Translations under genes and position numbers: made by a program
The notes under the pieces: model-generated
The model's input: the letters and a program-made list of their open reading frames with translations, nothing else
What the model was told of the DNA's origin: nothing
Database searches by the model: none
NCBI GenBank assembly: GCA_028023455.1
Contig: JAQFVV010006199.1
Location: 7,450,972 to 7,514,971 of the forward strand
Source of the DNA: Epiperipatus broadwayi
Taxonomy: Eukaryota; Onychophora; Udeonychophora; Euonychophora; Peripatidae
DNA: 64,000 nucleotides
Direction of reading: 5' to 3'
Part shown: positions 1 through 12,949 of the stretch, one piece after another
How the letters are laid out: the number at the start of each line of letters is the position of its first letter
Numbering within the stretch: the first letter of the stretch is position 1

Positions 1-340
1 AATTCATATGAGCATAAATAAATATACAATTTATATAGACACACATTATTATAAACGCAAATTAATAAAAATGAAATGATTTTTTCAAATAATTAAAAAA
101 AAAAAATTTAAAATAATATTCAAAAAATTAAAATTGCATACTTATGAGCCCGTTTTCTGCAATTATGTTTAGAATCGGCATACTTTTAATCCAATAAAAG
201 TGTATTTTTAGGCTGATAAAAGTTTTCTGTCTTTATTGCTTCGTGGAAATTACAAAATTGATATTTTTTTTTTTAAAAAAAAGTGCCGGTTATGAAAAAA
301 ATTAATAAAAAATCCAATTTTCATCGGATTTTTTTTTAAA
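1..340 (-). repeat. Decayed copy of a dispersed repeat carrying an ADAM-propeptide-like pseudo-exon
   Basis: This stretch aligns by eye with 43857-44170. Both start with a near-identical 'tatgagcataaata' motif and share AT-rich filler. Both contain a block whose plus strand reads close to 'gtcttta-tgcttcgtg' and finish in 'aaaatccaa'. On the minus strand, about 262 to 140, the start of the reading frame (F-C-x-F-H-x-A-I-K) matches the better-preserved copy, F-C-T-Y-H-G-A-I-K. It then runs into a stop and a frameshift, and the GTAAGT donor of the other copy is altered here. I read it as a decayed duplicate exon. The window starts inside it, so the left boundary is unknown. Confidence 0.45.
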
Positions 341-3300
341 GACAGCATTAGAAAGCTATGCAAAAGATGTATAAATTGCCCATATTTCCATTGATGTCAT
401 GCTTATAGTTTTTACGTCATCAAAAAACATTTCGACCGATCAAATAGGACATGCAGGTCACCTGCTTGTAGCGCAGAAGCAGTTAAATAATTTTGAAAAT
501 ATAAATACTAAACATAGAATCACTAAATATTTTTCAAAAAAATATTTTAAGTGTTTATATTATAATAATTTTATTTTGAGTCTCTTAACCAGAATTTTAA
601 ACTTGATTAATACTGAATAAAAAAAGAAATAATTTTGAAGTGAAATTACAGTAATAAATTTCTAGCAGTGAAAATATTGTAGATATTTTTTTAATGTATT
701 CTTCTAAGTGCACATACTATAATAATTTTAGTCACTGAGAAAGCTGAATTTCCAAAGCTGATTAATGTTGATATCAAAAAAGAAATAATTTTGAAATAAT
801 TTAAGCATTTTTATTTGGTTATATAAACTATCACATTAAGAATTCAAATTTGCAAAATAATAAAGTAAACAGCAGGAAAAATATTATTGTGTAGTAGATA
901 GAGAAAAAGTTTAAAAAATGAAAATATCAATAATGAAAGTTTCATGAGGTATATCATTTTTTACTTAACAAAACAATCTTTTTTCTGGAGCTTATTGTAA
1001 TAACTATAATATTTGAAATATTTGCATAGATATTAGTAAAACAAATAAAGGTGTACAATAATATGTTCTCAAATGTTTTCTTAGAAAATAACATTGATCA
1101 ATTATGCAGATAGGCAATTTAATCAGACACATGCATATATTTATATATGGGCGGCGGTTATTTCCATAAATCTGACTAATTTTTAATTTTTTTTTGCTAA
1201 TAATAGTAATGTAAGAATTTTATCTTCTGGAAAATAATTCACCATATAAATTTTCATTTTTTATTCCAAAAAGTTACTTTTAATAACGAAAAATATAGAA
1301 AAATATTATTATTTATCTTAATTATAACTATCAGTTTCTTATAAGCATTCTTGCATTTAAGACATTTATTTTAAATTTATGGCAAAAAGAAAAAAAAGTC
1401 TTCAAAAAATATATATTGTAGAAATGTTTTTATAAAAAGTTCACCAAGAAGAATGTTGAAATATGTTTCCTATATATATCAAGCACATGCATAGCACATG
1501 TATTCATAGTCAATTTACAAAAAAGACAAAGAAACATTATTACTTTAATATGTTTTAATAATTATTATTTGTGAATTCTCAAGATTTGTAATCAAATAAT
1601 TGTAAACTTCAACTCTCTTCAAATATATAATAGCTCTATACTTACAAAAAGGGAAATTTATGGGGAAAAAAATTCATAATTCATGAAGTGTCATAAAAAT
1701 ATCCATTTACTATCTGTATGGCAAGGATAATAGAATTAAAAAAATATTAAACATTTGAATATACTATAATTAGCAGTAGGATTAATTACATATTCTTTTC
1801 AAATGTTAAATAGAAAATTGTATTTTTAATCTTTTCTGTTCAGAATTATGTATTGAAAATCATTTCTTCTGGTGTGCTATTTTTTGAAGTTTATATGTGA
1901 GCCTTCTGATATAATTTATTAGCACATTTGTTTTAAAAAATGAATTTTTTAAAAAATGTTATTTATATTATTTACTTCCAAAAAAGGAAGGATTGACTAA
2001 AAAAAGCAACTAAATATATTTGTTTAGACGACAAGTCTTTACTTTAGATAGGTTGAGCAATTGCTAACAAGCCAGTAATATTTTAAGCATTTTATAATAT
2101 CACATAACTATAAAACAATGATGATAATTGAATCCAGAACCATGTTATTTACAATTAAATTGTAATTATTTTCTCTGATGATAATGATTACATTTCTAGA
2201 TTCATTGTCTAACTGTAATTCAAATCTCTATCTTTGTCAATTAAAATATCATCTAGTAAAGATACTTTTATATTAAATAGAGTGACATCTATTTAAATCA
2301 GGCATCTCTTTCAAGGTTGGAAGAGACATATATCTGAATTCTTCCACTTTCTCCTTTATTATTATGTCTGGTTGCTAGTTAATCATAAACTTAGAAGATC
2401 AGTTATGGCATATATCTTTAATTAAATATATATCATGAAGATAAAATGCATTCACACACACACACACACAGGGAATTAAGAGAATAAGACTATTTTAATA
2501 ACAATTTTATTGATAAGTTCATACATTACTATTATCATGGCATGGATGTTAATTCATAATAATATTACTATTTGAATTGCTATATTTGCTATATATTTAT
2601 TTGTTTTCTTAACAATCATTAATTTATTTTGAAATTATTATTTGCCTAATCTAGATATATTAATATGTACATGGCCATTGCATGCTTAAGAGGCACTTTT
2701 GTGCAAGTTAAATTTCAGCACCCTTAGTCCCATGAACAGAGCCCGCCTGAGAGTGATATGATGGCACAAAACCTCGCATTTTTCAAGGCACTGGGTTTGC
2801 ATAATCTACATCTTTTGCAAAAATCAAAAAATATAACATTTTATTATATGCTAAATTGAAACTATGTTTGCTTTTTTTATTGTTGCCAAAACTGTAATTT
2901 ATAAGCCCTATAATGAATATATGCAATGTAGATTTGTCAGTTTTTTATGATTATTATCTACTTGTTGCATGATTGAGTACTGAAATATTTCTTAATTTGC
3001 TGTATTGTTCATGAATCTAGAACTTAGAGTTTGAACTTTTTTTTTTTTTTAAAAAAAATATGCATTTAAAAATTAATACAATAATTTTTTCCATAATAGA
3101 AATGCAATTAGGACAAGCTTATGTTTTTAATTTTATAACTTACTTTAGCAACAATAAAGTTATTTTACTTTAGTCTTCATGTAATTAAGTTTTTTTAAAA
3201 AATTAATTCTACTTACCTTTAATACAAAGATAAATCTGAACCAACATAAATTTTATTCAATTGTTCAATTATTATTGTGGATTTACTGAAATCTTCATCG

Positions 3301-6300
3301 CTGATGCTTTCCATGTCACTTTTCAGGAACAAGTACTTTCAAATGTAGTAGAGAGAAATTGTTTTCAATGACTTAGTCCTGGTGTTTTTGAGTTGTTTGA
3401 TATTTATTTTTGTGAAACTTGTAAATGCTTCCATGCATATATAATTTTTCATCTGTAATTAGATAATGTAATATTTGTAATAATTCTAAATCCTTTGAAG
3501 ATAATTTAAGAAATAGTCAATAGTATATTGACTTTCTAACTTACAAAATATTTTATTTCTATTGCATAAGAATGATCAGTACTAAAATAATCATGAGGCA
3601 TTATGCTATTTGGTCATGTATTAAAACTTAAGCACAGATGATCTTTTAAATAAATACTGCCAACTTTCTCATATAGAATATGAAAACATGATGGAATCAA
3701 AGTGAAATACATCATTTTTCAAATAGTCAGAAAATAGATAATACAGTAGAAATTATTTCACGATCCTATCATTATATTATATAAGAGATATGCACATTGC
3801 TTGTCAAGGTTTTCCCGTTTTGATTAGAACATCAATCATTATTTTTATTAGACTTTTTATAACTAAGTTATAAGTCAATAGTAATTGTCCTTTGTGATTT
3901 AATGTAGTAGTGTAGTATTAGACTTTGGAGCTTAATTAAGATACTTGGATCATTTCTAGTTCTAACACTTCTGATACTCAAATTTTGTATGAACTTTCAA
4001 ATTAAAAATTATTAGATTATTTATTTTTATTTTATAGTTCAATTACTGTATTCTTTTTTTAAAAACTAATAGTATAATTTGATTAATAATAATGTTTGAA
4101 ACTAAAAGCAATTATTAAGGATTATATAATTAAAGATATTATACAAATTGTTTGCATCAATTAGGAAAAAAAAAAGCTTTTTCTTTCTCTCCTTGCATAT
4201 ATACAGTATCAAATTCAGCACTGCTATAACTTCCAAGATTTTATAATACCAATCTAAATTTTTTTAAGTAATTCTACACACTGCTCGTTTTTAACTTTGA
4301 TAAATTTACCTTAAGGCAATTATTTTAGCCATGAGTTGGTAAAATTGCAGTGAGAAAACTAATTATAAGTATTAAAAAAAAATTTACTGAGAAAATGAAA
4401 AGTTAAGAAAAGATTGTTGACACATTTCAATAAATTAATCCTATATTATTTTTACACTTATATTTCTGATTTTGTATTGTGAAGTGGCTGTATGTGGTGA
4501 TATGTCTACTGAAAATGGCCTGAAATGTATGTATTTGTCAATATATATTAAAACAAACAAATCCTATAATTAAACTTCTAGGCCCATTTATGTTTATTCT
4601 AATATTTCCTATTGTACCAGAAAAAATGTTGTGGTCTCTCAAAACATAGATTTAAATTAGTATTTTAGAAATATTCAATTCTGACATTGAATCTTAATCT
4701 AAGGACATTTACATTATTAGTAATATATATCTACATATCTTATAGCAATTTTTTCAATTACAACAAATATTATCTTTTTGAATTTTCCATGTTAAATCAC
4801 ACTTTATGTAATGTTTTTAGTTAGTTTCAGAAAAAACAATAGCCCCCCCCCCCTTTTTTTTAGAGCCCTCCATACATACAGTAGCCCAGACAGTGATCAT
4901 GTGAAGTTTAGTGATTTAATTTGAATTATTAGTTCTCCAATGAGAGAGACTAATAGATAGTGATGCAGAACCCAAAATGACCATCTTTTATTAAAAATTA
5001 CAAATTTTCAAACATATGTATCTCAGACAGTATTAATATAATTAAAATTTTATAATTTCACTATTATATTTTTCTTAAGGCAAAAATTAAAAAACAAACA
5101 AACATAATTATAAAGCAATATTCATCTGGATGTCTTCATATAAAATAACCCCCCAAGAAGATGAAAGAAAACAACAAACTAACAGGCATTATTATCTTGA
5201 AGATGATTTGGAATTAGCAATATAAAGTCTATTAAATAATTAAAATGTTGGTCTCATCTTCCTTTTATCTCATTCGGCAAAAGCTAATATAATGTTTAGT
5301 TGTGAAGTAATAAAGATTTAATTATAGGACAGTAGATAGTATAATAATAAAAAAGTGTTACTGCTTCAACAGAGGACTGATATAGTTAGTAAAATTTATT
5401 CAGTGAGAATGTTCATAAGATATTAAGGATAATATTCATTTAAGAAAGCTCTAAAGCCATTATAGTTATTTCTGACATCTGCATAAGTTGCATTATTTAA
5501 GTTGATTATTCAATTCCAAAGAAGGTAATCAATCATCTATGCATTATATATATATGGCTTAAATCAGATGCACATTTGAGAAAAAAAGTTAAGGCTTTTG
5601 AGATAAATATTTAATGCACTTTATAAATAATCACAGATAGTAAAGTATATGCCTCATGCTAATATGAAGAATATATATATTATTGGTGTGATAGAATCAG
5701 TAATATGTTTAACATATATATCAAAATCAACCTTTTAGCATTTTTAAAAGTAAAATATGTCACACTTAAATCAAAATAAAAAAGATTCATTAAGAAAAGA
5801 ATGTCAGTTTTTATTGGATTTATAACTATAATAAAAATCTGATATGAGTTCAAGTTTGAAAAAATAAACACACCTGCATTATATGTTTTGTTATGTTTTA
5901 GATTTTAAAAATTAATTTTAAGTTTTTTACAATTTTTTTTTTTTTAAATCAGCCATTACCCTGTAGCTATACCCCAATTTCAGTGATAAATGAATTAAAT
6001 ATATATAAAATTAATAAGAAAAAATTTTTAATTTTTTAAATTTAAATTTTTTTTATTCACAGCATGTATACATTCACATATATAAACAACACTTTTACAG
6101 AGATATGTTTTTATGTGTATTAAAAATGCACATTATAATATAGTTCACTATTATATATGAATTTTGGTATCCATGATTTGGCATGGAACCAAATGTCATG
6201 GATGTGGGGAGGATTACTATAGTCTTATAAAAAATTACATATTAATAAATTTCAATTTTTAATTAATAAAAATAATTATACTAAATATTAATAAAAACAT

Positions 6301-8236
6301 CATAGTTGAAACTAATACATGTAAGCTATTAAAAAACAATGTTGCTTCTGTTTCACTTGTTTTAAAAAACTTAACATTATATTTGCAATAACTCAAAAAC
6401 TTTTGTGATTCAATGGAAGATTCAATCCACATACATACATATATATATAACTCAAATATTGAATTCAAATCATAAAAGAAATTTAAAAAAAATCTGTTAT
6501 AATATCCCATTTTGAAAACCTGTGATCATTTCATTGCAATGAATCTTGTGCTCTACTTACTATTACTAATAAAAATCAAGTTTTTTTTAAATGTATAACT
6601 AGAGGATTTATTACCAGAAAATATTTTAGATTCATCAAACTTGATTTTCAGCATATCATTTAACACATATTTACTAATTAATATTATATCTATAAATAAC
6701 ATCCATAGAGCTATCTTACTTAAATAAACCAAAAGATTATAGGAAATCTTTTGTTAAGGCTGTTTTATTTTGAAGAAACAAAATGCAGGGTATTCAAGAA
6801 TTAATGAAAATATCTACTACTATAGAATGCTTATATAAAAAAATAAAATTTATTTTTAAAAACCAGTGCAGTTATTCTTAACAAAAAAGAAAATTTCAAT
6901 AAAAAATAATCATGTTTAAGAACATTACAATGGGTATTAAAAACCAAGTGCTGACCAAACCCCAAATTAGTTCCTAGCTATTGATATCTTTTATTAATTG
7001 TACATATATAGACAGATCTAGATTGGAATAATATAAAGTGGATTATTTCTGTTAATGCAAATGTTAAATGCTAGCTGATGCTTTGTTTCTGTTGCTGTTT
7101 TATTCTGAGCAGTATCTATTATTATCATATTTTTATCTTCTATATCTCATTTTTTCATTCAGGTTTATGATATAGTTTTAAATATTAAGATATTAAAATA
7201 AATTAATAAAATTAGTGGTGATCAACCACTAATTCATGAAATAATTTAAAAAAAGTTAAAGAATATAGTTTTTTTTTTTTGAGGAAATATGAATACAAAT
7301 ATACACCAGTTCTTATACACGTAAATATATTATGGGCTCGCAACTTATAACTTCAGTCTTTTTCATAATTGAATTTTTCTTTTTTTAAAGATTTCCAGAA
7401 AATGGATAATATAAAAAAAATAGTTTTGCATACATTTCATATAATGACGTTGATAATCTAAAGAGGCTATGATTATGGAGTAACAAAACTCTGAAAGCGC
7501 TAAGCCTACATAAATTATTATATAGAAAAGTTTCACCACAATGCATCAGCATATTATTTTTATTGATAATGTTATAGTTTTTAAATTAAATTAAATTATA
7601 GATGTGTATATGTTAAAAACTGTTTATGTTGTATCTATATATGTATGTAGTTAAAATATACTATACATATATGATGTTACAATAAACAATACTTGTTGTT
7701 AACAGAGCAATGACTAATATTATTTAATATTATTAGTTAGGGGGTTTAAAATAAAAATAGCAATTATGGCAGCCTCTCTATATATTGATTTCACATGTTT
7801 AAACACTCTTTTTTATAAAAGTGCTTTTTTTTTTTGTTCCTCAATAATAATTAAATCATCTAAAAATTTGCCAAGTTCTTATAATTGGCAAATTCATAAT
7901 TAAAAAAAAAATATTTTTTTTTTACATTAAAATATCTAAATGAGCAAATGTTTAATGTAAGTTACTCAAAGAAGTAATGATAGGATAAGCAAGCAGGTAA
8001 ATTCAAGAATACCAATTGATTGAGAGTAAACATGCAAATCATTCATTCATTGTCTTTGGAATCAATCAGCTTTTATAAAGAAAAGAAAATGTATGGCTTG
8101 TTTAAGATGTCAAAAAAGTTCACTATAGTTCTGTAGATACTGTATAAAAATATTCCTAAGCTATGAAATTAATTAGTTATTACATGTATCTTCTTCTGTA
8201 TTTTATCTAAATACTTATATAAAGAACATATAAGTA
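341..8236. other. AT-rich stretch, no gene recognised
   Basis: Only short chance reading frames occur here, with no domain, no conserved motif and no exon-like composition. It holds a (CA)n microsatellite at 2453-2470, a GC-richer patch at 2668-2830 that I cannot identify, and a C-run joined to a T-run near 4843-4860. Many poly-A and poly-T tracts are present. Confidence 0.6.
2453..2470. repeat. (CA)n microsatellite
   Basis: Nine CA units in a row within AT-rich DNA. Confidence 0.9.
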
Positions 8237-8350
8237 ATCAAGTGTTGTTAGCCGAGAGGTCAGCACAGCCGCCTTGCAAGCAAGCAGTTGGTTGCAGACG
8301 GTTATAGTGGGTCCCCCCCCCTGGCCGATGCTATGACATATGGGAAAAAA
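8237..8350 (+). mobile_element. tRNA-derived SINE, subfamily B
   Basis: The head carries a Pol III box A (tagccgagagg, matching TRGYNNARNGG). A GC-rich middle with the gcaagcaag variant and a gttgcagacgg block follows. A degenerate box B region contains a C-run, then comes a 'gccgatgctatgacatat' tail and an A-tract. A 12-bp direct repeat, aacatataagta, flanks it at 8225-8236 and 8351-8362. This is a target-site duplication and proves insertion by retrotransposition. It has the same organisation as the copy at 53919, including the gcaagcaag and gttgcagacgg blocks absent from the other copies. Confidence 0.85.
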
Positions 8351-8362
8351 AACATATAAGTA

Positions 8363-9060
8363 CTTTCTGAAATTATTAACAATACTAACATGTATAAAAT
8401 AAAAATGAAAGTGAAATATACACAACATCCTGAATGTTTAGCCCAGTAATAATATTGATGGATCTATGAGCTAAAGGGTCCTATATAAATTTCCATATGA
8501 AAAAAAAACTTTAGTTGAATGGAATTGTATTACATTTGTTACATTATTGTTCAAATGTCTTGAACACTTTTATAATAAATAAGGTGTCAATATATAATTA
8601 ACATTGATTGATTTTATAAATTAGATAATGAACAGTATAATTATTATTAATCCAATGTTGAAATAATAGAACAGAATTTATCCACCTACATATCTCAGAT
8701 GTATAGATATGATTTTGATTAATAATGATCAATAAGCCAGATTAATACTTGTAACATATATTGCATATGTTTCAGAATTATTACTACAATGTGATTCATA
8801 AACTTGACAGAGATTTTAAATATGTAGAATTTTAACTGTCTATGACGCATTGTTTTTTAATCCTTAAAAAGTAATGTCTTCTCATATAAATTAATGACTT
8901 TTTAATATATAAATTGTAATTCCACATGAGAACTCTTGTGATTTATTTTTTTAAAAAAATCTCTCATCTGGAATTTTTTTTGTCTTCTGTCTTTCTTTTT
9001 CTGATGAAACAATGAGAAAAGTATTTCCCTGAATAAAATAATAAGTGAGTTATCAAGGAA
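8363..9060. other. AT-rich stretch, nothing recognised
   Basis: There are no coding features, splice-bounded exon candidates or repeats I can name here. Confidence 0.55.
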
Positions 9061-9400
9061 ACTGAAAATGGTCGTGGTTTGCAGACCGTACTGTAGCCGT
9101 CAGTACTGTAGCCGTCAGAGGGCGCGGCGACATCATCAACAACCGGCCTGAAAATGGCAAGTGATAATTTTTTTTACAAAACGCCTCAAAATCGACAAAT
9201 AAAAATGCCTAAGGCAATATATGTACAGCAAATAAAGCGAAAACTACAAATTAAAAAAAAATTAAAGAAAATGCTACAAAATTCAAATAATAAAAACGAG
9301 AAATCATGAAAATTGCATTATGAGCTATACCCTCCCCCCCCAAATCAAAAAAACGCCTCAAAATCGCAAACCAGGACCCTGAAAATTAATAAATGGAAAA
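9061..9400. repeat. GC-richer unidentified repeat-like patch
   Basis: The patch opens with a short tandem duplication (gtactgtagccgtca twice, about 9089-9118) and a GC-rich core (gagggcgcggcgaca). The motif acgcctcaaaatcg occurs at about 9180 and again at about 9353, so the segment contains a direct repeat about 170 bp apart. A C-run lies at about 9331-9340. No reading frame or known transposon terminus is visible. It may be a fragment of an unclassified element. Confidence 0.4.
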
Positions 9401-10579
9401 GGATAAACGGCAAATGACGTTTATGTATATATTCATACATACAAAAAGACATACATAAGTATATATTAAAGTCTGCAGAATATATGTAAGCATGGGAATT
9501 TTTAATAAATTAAATATGATTGGTCATTTATTTCAAATTTGTGGTTCAAATAAGTATTAGTTTTTGAATTAGAATAAAAACAAATTATGTTTTAATAGAA
9601 AAAAAAAAGTTTTACTATTGGGTATTGGAGATTGTTGGAGGCATTAACTAGAAGCCCTAACCCCCATTTTTCTTCTCTCTTTTTCTTTTTCCTCAAATTG
9701 AGATTCACCCCAAAATCATTAGATCATGAGTTAGTCATTTATATTATTGAGTTAACTGCTCAAAGTAGTCTGGCTTAATAATGGGAATGGCTGGCTGATT
9801 GCTGAGTTTAAAGTTCCCCATTTGATCTTTATATTTTGGGAGTTAGAATGGCAATAATTGTTTATGAATGCTTAATAATGACAATGATGATGATATTAAT
9901 TTATTTACTAACTTGGATGTGCTCATATCATTAATCACCTAGTTTGTTTTTTGCCTGCTGTGAATTATTTTGGTGCTAATTGCTAAAGATTGTTGAAATA
10001 CCTTATAGTGATTGTGCCAAACCACACAAATTTATTGATTTTATTTTTTTGTCTTTGTATTAATGATTTAATAATTAGAGTAATATATTTTGTAATATTA
10101 AAAATTAATTCTTTTGCCTATATCTAAAAATGATGGTTTAATAATACTGATGTAGTATAGTGTATTTATAAATTTAATCTAAAATCATTAAAAAAAAATA
10201 ATTTTTTTTTAAAATACAATTTTCGACTGTAAGTTATACATATATTTTTCTACTCTTTTTTGTTTAGCAAGAATGTTCATTTGAATCTTGTTTTTTTTTT
10301 TATATATATTTTAAAAAATTATGTTAAAGTCTTCAGAGAATTTTTTTCTCCAGCATTATTAATTTATTAAATATCTTTTAGAAAGTTTTTTTTTGATGAT
10401 ATTCAAGAGTTTTTTTTTTTAAATACAAAAAAGAATAATCATGTGTTAATAATTTAACTTTAATAACTTTCTTTTTAAACGAATAGACAGAAATTATGAT
10501 CCTTCCCCTACTTATATATATATTTTACCAAATGTCAAATGGTCTAGTTATTTAAAGTGAAAATAGTATTGTATATATT
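9401..10579. other. AT-rich stretch, nothing recognised
   Basis: Long T-runs and A-runs with frequent stops in all frames. There is no coding homology upstream of the Penelope fragment, which shows that fragment is 5'-truncated. Confidence 0.55.
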
Positions 10580-10594
10580 TATGTATACATATAT

Positions 10595-10975
10595 ATGTAT
10601 AAAGATATAAAATGGGTTATAACTAAAGAGAAATACAATTCCATAAAATTCTTGGATATTCAAGTTACTCTTAATGATTACAGTTTGGATTATCTTATGT
10701 TAATTAAACCAATTGAAACTAGAGGTTTTATTCCATATGAATCACATGTACCTATGTGTCATAAGCTGTCTGGATTGAAATCATTCTTATTTCGAAATGA
10801 AAAATTATGCAAATATTCTAGTGATAAAATTAAAAATGTACATTTATTTGTTAATGACTTGTTGAAAATTGGTTATTATAAAAATGCAATTGCTAATATT
10901 ATTAAAGGATTTAAAAGAAATCAACACTATAATCAAATTAAAAATAAAAATATCAAAGCAGGTCAAGTTTATTAG
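10595..10975 (+). pseudogene. Penelope-like reverse transcriptase, C-terminal thumb fragment
   Basis: The frame is 126 codons long. Near its start it has FLDIQVTL, the F-L-D-x-x-V segment that ends the palm in PLE reverse transcriptases. A later segment reads IPYESHVPMCHKLSGLKS followed by FLFRNEKLC. This matches the H-x-x-x-x-K-x-x-x-L-x-x-R-x-x-x-L-C pattern of the PLE thumb. The catalytic palm with its YADD box would lie upstream and is absent, so the fragment cannot encode a working RT. The frame ends at 10975 through a frameshift, and the nuclease continues in another frame that overlaps from 10869. The ATG at 10595 is not a biological start. Confidence 0.72.
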
Positions 10976-11426
10976 GAAAATTTATAATGGTTTGTGTCAT
11001 ATTGCTTTTTTCTCTACAAATAACATAAATAGATTGCTTAATAATTCTAAAATTCAAAATTCAAAGTTTAATCAAAATTCTATTATATATAGATTGATAT
11101 GTGGATGCGGCGTACAATACATTGGTGAATCTAAGTGTACATTTGAGAAGAGAATAAAAGAACATATGCTTTTATATAATAGAATTCAAAAAGAGAATCA
11201 ATATGGAACAGATGTAAATAAACCTTCATCATCTGTTATATTTGATCATAATAAATCTTGTCAATATGGATTTAAATTTGATTATAAAAATATGAAAATT
11301 ATTCAAATTGAACGTTGTCATAATAAACGTAAAATAAAAGAGGCTATGTTGATTTCAAGAAATCGTCAAATGTTAATGAATCGCCAGTCATCAAATGTTA
11401 AGATAACAGAATTGTGGGAAATCTGA
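10960..11426 (+). pseudogene. Penelope-like GIY-YIG endonuclease
   Basis: The frame is open from 10869 but only resembles the protein family from about 10960. The segment IYRLICGCGVQYIGESKC is the GIY-YIG signature (here GVQ-YIG), preceded by the Cys pair typical of PLE linkers. It is followed by FEKRIKEH, supplying the conserved Arg and His-bearing helix. Further on, SSVIFDHNKSC and an E-A-M-L-I-S-R segment match the H-x(n)-E arrangement of this domain, where the Glu binds metal. In PLEs the domain nicks the target DNA. The catalytic residues appear intact, and the stop at 11424-11426 is in a normal C-terminal place. Confidence 0.8.
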
Positions 11427-11483
11427 ATTGAACTATGGGTATTGTTAAGGGTTGTCTCGTTTTGATTATTCAACGTTATATAG

Positions 11484-11514
11484 TTGATAAAGACTACTAA
11501 GTGTATAGTCGAAA
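11484..11514 (+). ncRNA. Hammerhead-ribozyme-like core in the Penelope 3' region, degenerate
   Basis: About 60 bp after the nuclease stop the DNA reads ttgataa, a small stem (gacta pairing with tagtc), then gaaa. This is the layout of a hammerhead core, CUGAUGA-stem II-GAAA. PLEs are known to carry hammerhead motifs near their ends. Two conserved core positions differ (first C to T, and G to A in GATGA), and I cannot find convincing stems I and III, so it is probably inactive. Confidence 0.35.
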
Positions 11515-11640
11515 GTACTTCTAAAAGAATATAATTTATATAAATTGTACTGTATTTTGATATATATATTGATTTGTATATTACATATATTGTGAAACGA
11601 ATACAGATATCAAACTTTATTTATTATATATATGTTTAAG

Positions 11641-12949
11641 TAAGTATATGTTAACTACTTGTCCCGAGTTGTTGCCAAATAATAGAGTAAAAGGTAAAGG
11701 CAAATTAGGCTTCAACACCTGCTAAAGTGTATGACTTTTTTCACAATAGTGAAGATTGCAGCATATTGCACCTATGTTTTGTTTTGTGGTCAGCATACAG
11801 ATAACTTTTATTTTTCAGATAATAATAGTTAGATACCCATTTACTGATCAATATTCAATGGTTAATTTTTTTCCGAGAAATCATCAACTACCTGAAAAAA
11901 TTATTTAACCTCCATGTGTTACTTTTTTAAATTTTATTTAAAAGCTTGATTGCTAAAATTTAAATACATTAAATAAATGTAAATAATATCAAAGGGTTAA
12001 TATCCCCTCCCCAAATAATGATGTTTGAACACCAGAATTGACAGATGGAGCTCAGTATAAAAACTTTAAACTCTTGAATTGTACACTACCATTGCATTAA
12101 GTCATACATGGTGATGTATTTAACATTTAAAAATATAAATAATAATAAACCGATTTCTTTACCACACTAAGAAAAGAAAGCAGTCTTTCTGGATTGATTT
12201 TTGATTGAATAAAATGGGTGGGGGTGTTCTCTTATTTTTTCTTCAAATATCTGATTACTCGTGCTGCTAAACTTTAAATCCATTCAGTAAATAATTAAAT
12301 GCTTAGTCATTTAAATCATGTCCATTTGAGCATCAGAAGTGACTGTTTTGAGCTTCAATACATATATTTTTTAATTCTTAATTTTATTACTTTATCTTTG
12401 CACTAAACCACACAGAGTAATCCAATCAGTGACAGCAAGAATATTAGATATTTATCTTTCTACTAATATAACTAAAAATTTATATAAGCAGCTGTCTAGG
12501 GTTTTTTAACATTTGAGAATTTAAATAAAGAAATCATCATCAAAAAGGTATAAAAATTCAGGCAATTTAATAATTGTAATAAACAAATAGTCATTGCCTG
12601 TTTATGTGATTATTCTTAATAATTGCCACTTTGTATTTATTAGCAGTCCTATTTTCAAGATTCGGGCTTCTGCTCCAAGAAATCTAGGTCGAGTGTTCTA
12701 GTAAGAGCATATAGGAAAGATATGTCTTATCAGCCATTGTGAAGATAATTCATCTAAGATAACTTCAAAATCAAAATTGGGTTCTTGCCTCAGAGATTGG
12801 AGAAATGTCTATGATTAGATTTAGTGAATGACATGCTGCTTAGATAAACCAGAGGAAACTACATGAGGGTTTTTCATGTCATGATAAAGACCCATGGAAT
12901 ATTGTATATGTCATATGATCTAATAGTGATTAGGGGCAATTCAGATCTG
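11641..12949. other. AT-rich stretch, nothing recognised
   Basis: No reading frame of interest is visible. The part from about 12650 is slightly less AT-rich and could be the outer 5' end of the decayed LINE that follows, but I cannot show it. Confidence 0.45.

Larger units (their letters stand above)
10580..11640 (+). mobile_element. Penelope-like retroelement, 5'-truncated
   Basis: This is the 3' part of a Penelope-like element (PLE), a retroelement class that joins a telomerase-like reverse transcriptase to a GIY-YIG endonuclease. The visible order is the end of the RT with its thumb, then a linker, a GIY-YIG nuclease, a stop at 11424-11426, and a roughly 200-bp 3' region. That region has a hammerhead-like core at about 11484-11514. 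The coding frame starts abruptly near 10580 with AT-rich noncoding DNA before it, so about two thirds of the element is missing. One frameshift near 10965 separates the two coding parts. The right boundary is estimated. Confidence 0.75.

Noticed and set aside
399-620. 73-codon open frame
   Set aside because: No domain or splice context, AT-biased codons, and length within chance for this many frames.
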